From Tethya wilhelma (lineage: Eukaryota > Porifera > Demospongiae > Tethyida > Tethyidae): a DNA stretch of 64,000 bases. The stretch is taken from NCBI GenBank assembly GCA_964030475.1, contig CAXIPT010000001.1, forward strand, positions 14,388,769 to 14,452,768, in the 5' to 3' direction. Below the pieces are notes generated by a model. That model did no database searches. It was not told the DNA's origin and was given only the letters and a program-made list of their open reading frames with translations. Positions within the stretch are counted from its first letter, which is position 1; each line of letters opens with the position of its first letter. Shown in pieces: positions 41,624 through 53,000 of this stretch. The position numbers and the translations under genes were made by a program.

Positions 41624-43347
41624 CTACAGATCTGTTCTAGAGGCACAAGTGTCACACACACGAACAGGATAGTCCCATCCTCGAGATGGAACAGGAAGTT
41701 GGTGGGTGGAGCATTTATCACAGAAACCACGACCACAAGCCCTACAGTGATGCTTCGAATCATTCACTCCAAATTCGCTCTTGCAGTTGTAGCAGGCTGT
41801 GATCTTATCATCCGGTACCCAATACACCGGCCTAGCTGACTCCACAATCACTCCTTTAGGGTAGCTAATAGCACCAGCCACAAGTCCAACTGCTGACTGC
41901 ATCACTTCTCCTACATAGCGAGCTGTGACATTAGTTTCCAAACTGTCAGTCTTTTTAACGACTTTTGTTCTCGAGGCCGTGCTCTCTGACTTTGAGTTAC
42001 TGGACATCTTTTTTGGTTTGGAATCAAAAGATGAAGAGGTGTTCTTTTGAGATTTTTTCCCTCTCTTCTCACCATTGTGATGATTGGTGTAGCACGTGTT
42101 ACACACACGCACAGGTATGTTCCCCCAGCCTCTCCACGGGACAGGCATACTCTTGCTAGAACACTTGTCACAGAATCCACCCCCACAAGCACGACAGTGA
42201 TGTTTAGTCTCAGACGAAGGGGCAAACTCCTTCTTACAGTCACCACACACCTACAAGGGAAAGAATGCACAAAGACAAACAATCTAATGTTGCATGTCTA
42301 AATGACCTATAGTTATGGGAAACTTCATGGTCTAGTTCTAGGACTAGCTTTTAGAACGACTCCCCCCTCACATGCACGCTCTCACTCTATAATATGTGTG
42401 TATCAATAGGGAAAGGGTTGGGAGACAAGGCTATAGTGTAGACTAGTTGTTCTTACAGTGATTTCAGAGTTGGGGACCCAGTAGGAGGGTGCCACCTTAT
42501 CAGCCATCCAACTGGCAACCATCTTGGTTGGTCTTGATGAGACACTACCCACTGCACCAGCCACATTGCCCACACTGTCCAGGAGTCTCCTGGCAGTGTT
42601 GTCTGAGCCCTGACCAGCTGTTGGGAGATCCTATTAGGAAATACAAAATGAAAGTATTAACTAGCTACTGTACCATAATATGTGTATACTTTTCTCCAAC
42701 CAGATTTGCTTTGGTAGATCAGCTAGAGTAAAACCACAGAGATATATATGCAATCTGGTGATGTCACAACTTGTTTGTGCATATACACAAGACACACTTT
42801 CAATCATTAATTGGAGTATTAAAGGTCATTTGTTAATTGATATGAAACAGAGCTATCAATAATATCAGCATAACACTTTCAGTTCAATTAATGGTTGTTT
42901 GTGCATTAGAGACTTTGGCCACCATGAACTAAGCACTTTTTCAATGAATATCCTTATCAACAAGCAACTATAAAAGGCACCTGATATTTTCTCAAACAAG
43001 GCGACCAATAACTACAACTATAATACTACAGCTGGAAGAAAATGAAGCAAATTCTCTCCCTCATCTTTCTCGTCTCTCTTGGAGCTGTGACAGTGAGTGC
43101 TCTCAGCATCCCTATGGACACAGAGGAACACCCTAAACTCCAGTTCTACAAGGACTCAAACTACACCCTCCAACAGATCATGGAAGATCTAGCAAAGGAC
43201 CACAAGCTTAATTGTCAACAAGAGTGATACAGAATATATGAAAAGGTTATTTACATATGTCTTCTGTGTAAGTGTGTGTAACCTCATACCCAGGCTCTCT
43301 CCTTTGACTTTACACTAATGTCAAAGGGGAGAACCTCGGTACGGGGC

Positions 43348-43378
<31 letters not shown>

Positions 43379-46300
43379 GTGTGTGTGTGTGACAGAAAGA
43401 TTTACTTATAATTGTTTCAAAGGACAAGGAGATCAAGTTGCTACACAACTAGAATCTATGGTGGAAGTGGTGGAAGTTACTTTGATGATGGTTGCAGGGA
43501 TGGAATAGATCGTATTGATATCTACTCAGAAAGTTTTGCAATTAGGTCAATTCAAGCTACCTACAGGACAAACGTTGGGCAAACAAACATAGGGCCACTT
43601 CATGGACGCAGAGAAGGAACATTTCACAGAGTACACTTTGCTCGAAATGAAGACATCATAGCTGTGGTGGGACGTGCTGGCTATAACCCCAATCTGCCTG
43701 GTCATCGTGTTTTCCAACTTGCATTTCTTACTGATATTGGCCATGATTATGGACCATATGGACCAGGAATAGGTGACTTGTTCATTGTGTACAAGAATGT
43801 CGTGTCAATAATAGGACGTGCAGCCTGGGATTTGGATGGTATTGGATTCAGATATGTGTACTAATTGAGGACCTCAAAAAAAACAAAAAAAAAACGAACA
43901 GCAACATATTATTATTAGAATGTAGCTAGTATTGTTTAAGTTTCTTTTTGTAAGGTATTAGTTCTTATGTGGGTATACTTGATTAGAAATGGAATTTGAA
44001 CCTTTAGGTTAGGAAAACAGATTATAAGTTGTTATAAATAGATGTGGAATTATTGTGTAATCATTTATAAGCAAAGTTTTGTGTGTCCGTGTGTTACCAT
44101 AGATATTATGTAGCATGAGGATTACCATAGAAAATTGCAGTATATATGTACATTATATCTTATATGCAATATCGGTATGGACAGAGCAAGTGCTAGCCTC
44201 ATGGTAACATGATGACTCCAGACCTGTCACCCGTGTGTTTTAAGAGCACCACCACGTGGTGGTACATACAAAACCTTCAAAGCGTGTGAATTTTCTGATT
44301 AGTTTATCAGTGGTAGACTATATGTGGTACTAATTTGTGAACTGGCTGCCAGGCATCTTGCTATTAAACATAACACTGTCATGCTCATTGGCAATATAGC
44401 GCTCCACTGAATGAAGCAAACATCTTTACTATGACTATTTTCATATATCCACAGGTTGAGCATAAATGAAACTTACAAAATGCTTAGTAGCAGCTAGCAG
44501 TAGGTCATTTCACTCTGTTTTCAGCCATTCAGCATAGCAAACACTTAATCAGTGCTGCCACATGGACAATCTGTGCACATGCACATTGGCTAGCACTAAG
44601 CCTAAGCTGAAGGTCAAAGTCCTTGATTATCAAGCATACGACAATGAAGATAAAACAGCAGAGCCGACCTACTCACAAATGTGGGGCTTGCTCAGGCTCG
44701 CCCCAATGATTGTTGTAGCCTCCTAAGAGTCTGTTGTCATGGTAACAATAATTAATAGTTCATTTGCTGAGATAACCCTTTTGATCACGAAATCGTGTAA
44801 AATTACACAAAACTTCAATTCAATATTTCTCCAGTACGTCATCATTCTGGGCCATGAATTTATTCATTGTCGGCATGTTGGCACCGGATATACATTTTAT
44901 CCCATAGTGGATTTTGAAGTGGTCAGTACTCTGATCTATAATGGATTAAGTGGTTCGCCTTTGAAGATGCTTTGAAGTTAGCTTTGATCGACTTTTTTTT
45001 TTTTTTAAACAAAAAGAGTCATATACTCTAGTATGTAGTAGGCCGGGGGGTGTCAAGCAAAGAGTTCTATGTGGATGGAGCAGCAANTTGCTGTTCTGAA
45101 TTCACTATAGATTCATGCATATGTAGATAGTAGGGAGAGAAATGGTCATACATTAGCAGCACCTACCACATGTACACTACAATCCATGAAAACGGTTTGA
45201 ATTCACTTACCAACTAACTCTTCTGAAGAGACTCTCAGTGCATCAATTCTTGACTCCACATCAGCACCATGCTCATCCAATGCCACAGCTGAGCCAACAA
45301 TGGCAGGCTCTTTAGTGACTGTCATTTCTGAGCCTGGAGTCCTTATACCTGATGTAGCAGCACCCTCCCCCAGTACCTCAGTGTGCTGTGTCTCATGAAA
45401 TATCACCACAGAGGGTCCAAGAGTAGAGAGAGGGACATTGAGTTGACAACGCTCAGATGCAGACTGGAAGGAAAGAAAAAATGTAGCAAGAAAAGAACAT
45501 AATAGATATATAGAAATATATAACTGTTAATATGGGTTAAAAGTTGTTTTTGCAGCAAAAAGGTGTTCCCTGGTGTCATTATTACTAAAAGACCCAAACA
45601 ATAACTGGATCCAGAGAAGGTTAGTAGTGAGTACCTTGAGTTCAGGAGTGAAGTACTTCCAATAGGCGTCAGAAGCATCCCCAAGAAAGGTGAAGAGATC
45701 ATTGTGCAGTCTCTCTGCCCGGGTGCGGTAGATAACAACATCGGATATGGCCAGTACCTTAAGAAGGAGGCGAGTTCTTTGGTTCTCATTCTTAGAGGCC
45801 CCTAGCAACCCCTCGGAATCGATGAAAATAGTCTTACACTCAGATGAATAAGCAGCCCATACTCCTATGGTACAAGAGGTCTGTCTGGCAGAAGTATGGA
45901 ACACCTGTACAGCGTGAAGTATAAATGGAAAACAAACAATTTAATAAGGTGTTCTAATTACTAAAATACTTCCTAAACCCCGATACTGGCCTTCTGCAAG
46001 CTGCTGTAATGTAAACAATAGCTGCTTGAGAAGGCCAAGGGAACGAGAATAGTATGGAACATCATTTCCCCCTAACCTCTTGTCCATGAAAGAAGGTATG
46101 GTTGAGAGTATATGACTTGCCATCTCCTGTGTTTCCGAATATTGACACAACTTTCACCTTGTCTGATGAGCAGCAACCAAGCTGTTTGACAAACTTGTCT
46201 TCACCAGTTACCTGTGACAGAGAAGGACTATGTATCACACAAATGCACAGAGTTGATGTATTAATTTATGCATACACCAAATAGTGTACTCTTCCGATAC

Positions 46301-46863
46301 AAATCAATTCTTAACCTTACCAATAGTTCCTCGTTGCTATTGACCAACAGAAATGCACGGATCGTTTTGCCATCTCTATTCTTCTTCATTTTCATTTCCA
46401 GCACGCTAGTGTCGTCCCCATGAATAGTTACTGGTGGTGTACTAGAAGCTACTCTGATGTGCTCTCTTCTCCCTCCCTGGTGCATTTTGGAGTCACACTC
46501 AACACACATGTCCATATCACACTGCCTACAATAAACAGTCACAGCAGTCTTTGGGTTGCACCACAGTTTACACAAACCAGTGCTACCGTGTTGTAGCTTC
46601 CTTCTGCTATGTTTCTTCAACTCGTTAGTAGAATGAAGGAATGTCTCACACTGAGAGCACTGGTAGCTTCCACAGTCGGTACAGAAGTACTCTGCTTTTG
46701 TGTCTTGACTGCACTGTAGACCCTCCTGGCAAAGCTCAGACATTGAGAGCTCTCTATTGCTAGCAGGTCCTTGTTTAGAAACTGACAGATCCTTTTGGAT
46801 AGTTAGTAATTCCTCACCCATAGCAGTAGACTCAAATTTTGTTGTCAGAGTAGGTATATACAC
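41624..46863 (-). CDS. ZFYVE1: Zinc finger FYVE domain protein 1 (ZFYVE1/DFCP1), middle part missing
   Basis: PI3P-binding omegasome and lipid-droplet protein with an NTPase domain and twin FYVE fingers. Start at 46863 (MYIPTLTTKFEST) or 46821. Exon 1 has B-box-like Cys/His pairs (YFCTDCGSYQCSQCETFLHS). The exon at about 46050-46212 has the P-loop GNTGDGKSYTLNHTFFHGQE. The exon at about 45650-45905 has CTIGVWAAY, IDSEGLLGASK, RTRLLLKVLAISDVVIYRT and LHNDLFTFLGDAS, very like human ZFYVE1. The exon at 45210-45465 has STLGPSVVIFHETQHTEVLG. Then an N (45087) and no match to the Cys-rich middle. Exon at about 42450-42632: RPTKMVASWMADKVAPSYW, VPNSEIT. Last exon (41624-42250): FYVE 1 KHHCRACGGGFCDKCSSK and FYVE 2 KHHCRACGRGFCDKCSTH, ending RVCDTCASRTDL. 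A jacalin-like gene lies on the other strand between exons. Confidence 0.88.
42969..42975 (+). promoter_or_regulatory. TATA box of jacalin-like gene 2
   Basis: TATAAAA in ACTATAAAAGGC, 73 bp upstream of the ATG at 43042, matching the box before gene 1. Confidence 0.75.
43042..43864 (+). CDS. Secreted jacalin-like lectin precursor, gene 2 (13-bp insertion near the exon 1 donor)
   Basis: Exon 1 starts at 43042 with a signal peptide and propeptide almost identical to gene 1 (MKQILSLIFLVSLGAVTVSA). Exon 2 (43423-43864) encodes RTRRSSCYTTRIYGGSGGSY, FDDGCRDGIDRIDIYSES, DYGPYGPGIGDLFIVYKNVV and IIGRAAWDLDGIGFRYVY, a jacalin-type fold at roughly half identity to gene 1. Relative to gene 1, exon 1 holds 13 extra bases (43204-43216), which would put the normal donor (after 43245) out of frame and give a stop at 43225-43227. 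Using the upstream GT at about 43224 instead keeps the frame and reads LNCQQETRRSSC, but changes RTRR to ETRR at the cleavage site. So the gene is either rescued by donor shift or newly broken. It lies antisense between ZFYVE1 exons. Confidence 0.75.
43282..43346. repeat. Short inverted repeat (dispersed hairpin family)
   Basis: Arms CCTCATACCCAGGCTCTCTC then CTTTGAC, and GTCAAAGGGGAGAACCTCGG then TACGGGG, in the intron of jacalin-like gene 2. A (GT)n tract follows to 43391. Confidence 0.75.
43870..45200. other. Long spacer with assembly N at 45087
   Basis: 3' flank of jacalin-like gene 2 and intron space of ZFYVE1. It contains a perfect palindrome ACCACCACGTGGTGGT near 44248 and a T-run at 44992. 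The missing ZFYVE1 exons were looked for here and not found. The N at 45087 marks a join of unknown size. Confidence 0.6.
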
Positions 46864-47068
46864 TCTGCAGATCTGGTCAAGATTTTTTTAGCATGCTGAC
46901 TCAGCAAATATCACATGATTATCATGTGACTGTATTTACTGTGCGGAGGTGGTCAGTGAAGTTTCTGTGTGCGTCTCTCTCTGGCCAACTCTCCTCCTCG
47001 ATTTCAAGTTCAGTGTCATTTTCAGCCTCTCTAGTGGAGACTCTGGTTTACGAGAAGGCTTGGTAATC
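46864..47068. promoter_or_regulatory. Bidirectional promoter region ZFYVE1/RTF1
   Basis: 205 bp between the divergent starts of ZFYVE1 (46863, minus) and RTF1 (47069, plus). It includes ATCACATGATTATCATGTGA at about 46910, two CATGTGA/TCACATGA E-box-like sites in inverted order (CLEAR-like, TFE/MITF-type). No TATA box. Confidence 0.55.
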
Positions 47069-47650
47069 ATGTCAAAGGCTAAAAAACGCCCAATAATACA
47101 ATCAGATAGCGAAGATTCAGATGGGAGTGAAAATCTTGATCAGGTAGCCCATACAAAGAGGCACTCCCGTATTGAATTGACAATCTTAACATTTTGGGTA
47201 GTTTGTTTGATGTAGTAGTTTAATATGATCACAAATCCCCTATGATGGTGCTTCCCAACTTCTCAAACTGTACCAAAATATATCCAATTAAAGCCCACCA
47301 TCATGTAACCCACAACCAATACTAACCATCTTCCCCTCTCTTTTATTATCTCTTTCAACTGTACACTTGAACATGACATCTATTCAAACTTGACTATTGT
47401 ACTGATCTTGACATTGTTTTTGACACCACGGTGGTTTTATATGTCCCTATCTGTTCTCCTCCCTCCCTTACAGGAGGTACTCTCCTTAGCCAAACGTGCT
47501 AAGACTAATGCCCAGTCCAGTGGTTCAGGCTCCAGCTCTGAGTCTGGCAGTGACGATGAGGTATGCATATTAATAATCACATGAGACAACCCTAATGATT
47601 GATTATTCACAAAATCAGTTTATAGCTCAACTTGCATAATATGTTCTGAT

Positions 47651-47699
<49 letters not shown>

Positions 47700-49114
47700 G
47701 TAAACCTAAAGTGGACCATGGATGGTGGTAAAGGTCGTAGCAGTGGTGCAGGGTCAGGTGGAGGAGCGGGAGGACCTTTGAAGAAGCCAAGAGTGGGTGT
47801 GGCCACTAAGAGTATTGGCAAGACAATGGTCCAACGGAAGAGCATGGTGAAGAAACCTCACTCCACCTCCAGTGAGTCCAGTGACGAGGAGGACGAGGAT
47901 ATGCAGGTATAGACTACACTCTTGAGTTAGCCTTGTACCCAGGCTCTCCCATCTGACATTAGTGAAAGGTTAAAGGAGAGAGCCTGGGTACTAGGCTACT
48001 TTTGAGCTATATTGCATAAACAGATTATTATATTTCTGGACCTTTCATTAAGCCTCGGCGCGTGCGTAGCATGTGCAGAGGGTTACGGTAGTCGTTTTGT
48101 CTGTCTGTCTGTCTCATCGAAATCTCAAGAAAGACAGCTCTAGTGACAAAATTGATTGTATTTACGTTCATAACTCTGAATGATCTTGTAAAAATATATT
48201 TTTTGCTGTCCAAAACACTGTAGTTCTTGAGTTTTGAGGCTTTTGTGCTTCTGTTTGAGCGCTTAGCTTCGAGGCCACGCCTACTAATTTGGTGTGCGTT
48301 ATCTAGAATTTGTGTTGCTGAGGTCCAATGCTGCATGGCTCTTTGCATGCATGGCTGTTGGTTAGTGTTGTTTGGCAAGACAGACATGAGTTGGTCTGCT
48401 TTCTATGTAAGCATATAGGGCATGCAAAGACTTTACACAAGCTATAGATCATTATAGCTAATGCATCTAGATCTAGCTGTGATTATCTAGGCTCTTACTG
48501 AGGCCCAGCTCATCAGTGCTAGACTTTGCTCATGTGGTTTTATAGTCTGTAACATGCTGCTTCACCATAGCCGTGTTAGCTATGCCGGCCACTAGATGGA
48601 TCATAGCCTGTAGTTTTGAAGTTTTCAGTGATACTGAGTTATGTTACACTCTTGTACACTGTATGCATATAACATGTAAGTGTGGTAGCTTTGGGTTCTC
48701 CACTAGTTTTAGTGGGAAAGGTTCTTGGGTTCTCCACTAGTTTTAATGGGAAAGGTTCNGAAGGTCGTATTGAGATGGGACTGGCACCATTGTGGTCAGA
48801 GTGATGAGAGCTTTCAAATGATATGGTTTACTTGTGAAATTGGAAAATGGTAATTTTTGTCAAAATTGCACTTGACCAAAGGCCATGGTTTTTGATTAAT
48901 TTAATCAAAATTTAAATCTGGTATCAAAATATATCATTTGAAAGATCTCTTTGTGCTGATCACAATGGTACCAATCCCAGCTCAATACGACCTTCCTCTG
49001 CTGAGATATTCTAGATAATGTGTTGAGAACCTATATACCATCATACAGTGATGATTAATGGTTGCCGAGGCTTCATTTGTATTATGTGCACAAGGGACAG
49101 ACCATTCCAGAATT

Positions 49115-49205
<91 letters not shown>

Positions 49206-50008
49206 NTCCGATAATAATTTATTTATACTTATACATATCCTAATGGATTCTTGCTATTCTTATGTGATTATGTATTCCTCTCACTAGCAGGCCTCCCATC
49301 AAGACAGCTCTAGCAGTGATGCCAGCAGCAGTAGCAGCAGTGACAGCTCTTCTGAGGAGTCCTTCAAGTTTGATGATGGTTTTGACGATGAGCTGATCGG
49401 AGACGAGGAAGACAGGAAGAGACTGGACCTCATGACCGAGGCAGAGAGAGAAAGAGAGATGTACAACCGGTGAGGGTTGGTAGTTATGGAATCTGGTTGC
49501 CTGAGAATGTCCCATAGGTTATGTTTGTATAATATTATTGGCACTATGTTGTGTGATTTTCATAGGTTTGAAAAACGACAGGCACTGAAGATGAGGTTTG
49601 AAATAGAACAGAGGCTTCGACGTGAGCGGAAGGCAGAAAAGAAGCGAGCCAAAGTGAAAGAGAGAGATGCAAAGCACAAGCGACTGTTTGGAAGTAGAGA
49701 GAAGAGGAGCAGACAGCAGGACAAGAGCAAGAGTAGAGCTATGGATGAGCTGAAGGCAAAGAGGTCTCAAGGTGAATGCTCACAAGTGAACTTTGAAGAG
49801 AAAGGCACTCCTGATTGATGTTGATTGTAACCACCCACACATCATAGATAAGATCAGGAAAGCTGAGGCCGAGAAGCTACAACAGCAGCAGAAGAAAGAG
49901 CCTCTGAAAACTTCTGAAGTCTACTCCAGTGCATCAGATGATGAGACTTCCAGTTCAGGTGATAGCTCAGGCTCCTACCAGGGAGAGTCTGATGATGAAG
50001 CTGGAGCA

Positions 50009-50043
<35 letters not shown>

Positions 50044-53000
50044 TGTGTGTGTGTGTTATAATTGAGCACCTGTAATGCGAAGGCCTTCAGCTGTCTCTTT
50101 GCTCAACATCAGTTTCTGCATCTCTTTCTTGCTTACTCCACGTTGACTCTTGACCTCTTTTTCCCATTCATCCAAGTACTTGAGGAACACGGTAGTCAGC
50201 CACTACATGTATATACATGATATACAAAGTGATCATGTGTATGTGTGTGTACATGAGTATATCTAACATTCTTATCTGTTATTGCATGCGCATAAATTAC
50301 ATAATGTTAGTGCATTAATTCACTGTGAATCGGTAGTCAGTTGGGCTTGAATATGGAGCAATGCTTTCTTTTCTCTTAAGCACAGAATCAAGAGGGCTCT
50401 TCACGTTCAAGTAATCAAAAAAATGATCTATCATTCTGATAAAGAGTCGGGTTTGTTCTGTCTTCTCCCTGTTCAGATATTCGAGAGCACAAGCCACACT
50501 TTCACTCATAACCTATATTACATTAAGATTTGCAAATCAACCAATGATCAATAAAAATTAATGAATCTTACCTGAGTGGCGAGATACACACGCATTCTTG
50601 TGAATGAATTGAGCCACACATGATCTTTGGTAAGCTTGAACGCCAGCCTCACACCAGGTGTCTCTGTGGTTGTTTCAGTCAGATAGAGGTGCTCTATCCA
50701 CTTCCAACTGATCTCTTGTCCTTGTCTCTGTAATAATTGATGTAAATAGTCTTATAATATTATAGCCTCTTCATTATTGAATGCATATTTACCATCATGT
50801 TTCGGCTCTTTGAATGAGAGTAGGAATTGGAGAAGCAGTTTCGAGCTGTTTTCAGCAGATGAGGAGGATCACAGACAAAAAACATCTTGGCGTTCTGTCG
50901 GTATGGGTTTGAAGTCTTGTAAGGTAGAGTTGTCTTGGTTTGCTGGCACAGACGATAGAACCGTCTATTATGCTTAGCTCCATCACTTGTTAATGAGACA
51001 GTTGGAATGTTGTACATCTCAAGGACTTCAACAACATCCCATACCAGGGGAAAGATCTTTTCAGCTACATTTGAAGGGAAAAAGCAATAATGAATAACAA
51101 TAAAAAGTAAACTTTGAAACACTTACTAGCACAATACATGCATGTACATTAGTAATGTACACATATAGCATACCTTTTAGATTGTAGCTAAAGTAATGAG
51201 CGATTGGTATAGAGAGCGATGGCTTGAAAACTGAACGTGCCATGAAAACCAGCATCTGATCAGCAAGATTGGAGCTAGTTTCGTCTTCAGTACTGAGCAG
51301 TTTCTCCATGTCTCTGTTCACTTCTCCAAGATCAACGAAACCAGTCAATCGTCCACTGTGTTTGTCAAAGATTAGCCCACTCCTAATCTTCATCTCATCC
51401 ATTGAGAGTGCACACTGAAAATTTCTTGATTCAATCTCATCTTCTAGTCTGCGTTTGAACTCCTCTACATACTCGAACTGTATCCCGCTGTGGGCCTTGG
51501 TCCAGTGAGTGTAGTCACATAGTGTCCTTTCGGATGGAAGACTAACAATCCCACTCTGTCTAACTGCGTGGTAAGCTGAAGATGACAAATACTTAAGATT
51601 GAGTGCAAACCGGAGGACGAGAGGGTGCCAACGCATTTGTCGCTTATCTTTCAGCTGGTGATATCGCTTCTGCTGCTCCCAGAAAATCCTTTGTGGCGAA
51701 TCAACAGGAAATTCGCTTTCAACCGTGTGGTTTAGCTGGCTACAAACTGCAATAATGTCATCAGCATCCTCTGGATGTAGCTCTAGGCCATCAGTCTCAA
51801 CTGCTTTACTCACTTTTGCTTCTAGTTGAGAAAGTTGTCGCTTTGTGTGCACCAGAGATTTGTGCATATTTCTGAGTCGTTGATCCTTCTCTTCAGAAGT
51901 GAGACAGGCATATGTTGTGTGGCTACTTGCTGCTGTTTTGTTTGCTTGGGTCTCTTCTGTTTCACGCTTCTGCCGAAAACGACACACATGCAATGTGCTT
52001 CGATAGTGGTGGCATACTTGGCAGCGTTGAGAATGCTTACTCAGATCTCGTACACATAGGATTTCACAGTGAACATGTCGTACAGAAGATTGGTCTAGGA
52101 ATGCCACTCTCTCTTCTCCATTACGTCCTTTCATCACTCCTCCTCTCTTTTGACATATGCTGACAAAATCTTCATCTGGATTACCAGAACAAAAGCTAGC
52201 TTCATCTAGTGCCTTCACGAGCTCCAATACGGCATTTTTGTCCTGAATAACTGATGGCTTCCTAATTACAGGACAAGAACATGGTACCTTTTTCCCTCTA
52301 ACAAATACATTCCATGTAAGATCGGAGAGAATGACGATTGAAATCTGAGTCTCCAAGATTCCACTCTCAGCATTTGCTTCAAGCTTACTGTACTGAATAC
52401 TTGTGTCACTAGAAAACATCTGCCATTGATTGGGGAGGTTAATGCTCACAAGACTGGGCTTGAGTGCTCTAAAGTTACTTGCAGTATCAGGATCGTTTGT
52501 TTGGTCTGCAAGTGCCTGACATTTTGCGTTGCGGTTCTCCAGTGCTCTCAGTCGATGATTGTTCTTTCTCTGAGTGAAATGGTGATGGGCTCCTCTCTTT
52601 CTTTTCTTGTGGGCATTGTAGCCTCGTGATTGAGAGTGAACACTTGCAGTGTTCTCCATCTGCAAAATTAAAACAACCATGAACCATAATCATAACTACA
52701 TGCAGTGACATGTACTGTATGAGTAATAGCCTCAGGTCATGATTACACTGACATTACTGATGCTGAGTGAACATACCCACTGAGCAGCTATTATTTGGAA
52801 CACTCAATGTAGTGCTTATTGGTTTAGACTTTAAATAGTTAGTGGAATTCATAGTAAGCAATGATAGTTACAGTAGTGCTTTGTATATTTGATTCTGCTC
52901 TTAAAATTCTAAAACAAAGCCAATCAATCTATCCACACAATCCCTTTACAACTGCATCCCATTACAATTAAGGAGGCTAATNCTGCTTGGCCTCCAAGAG

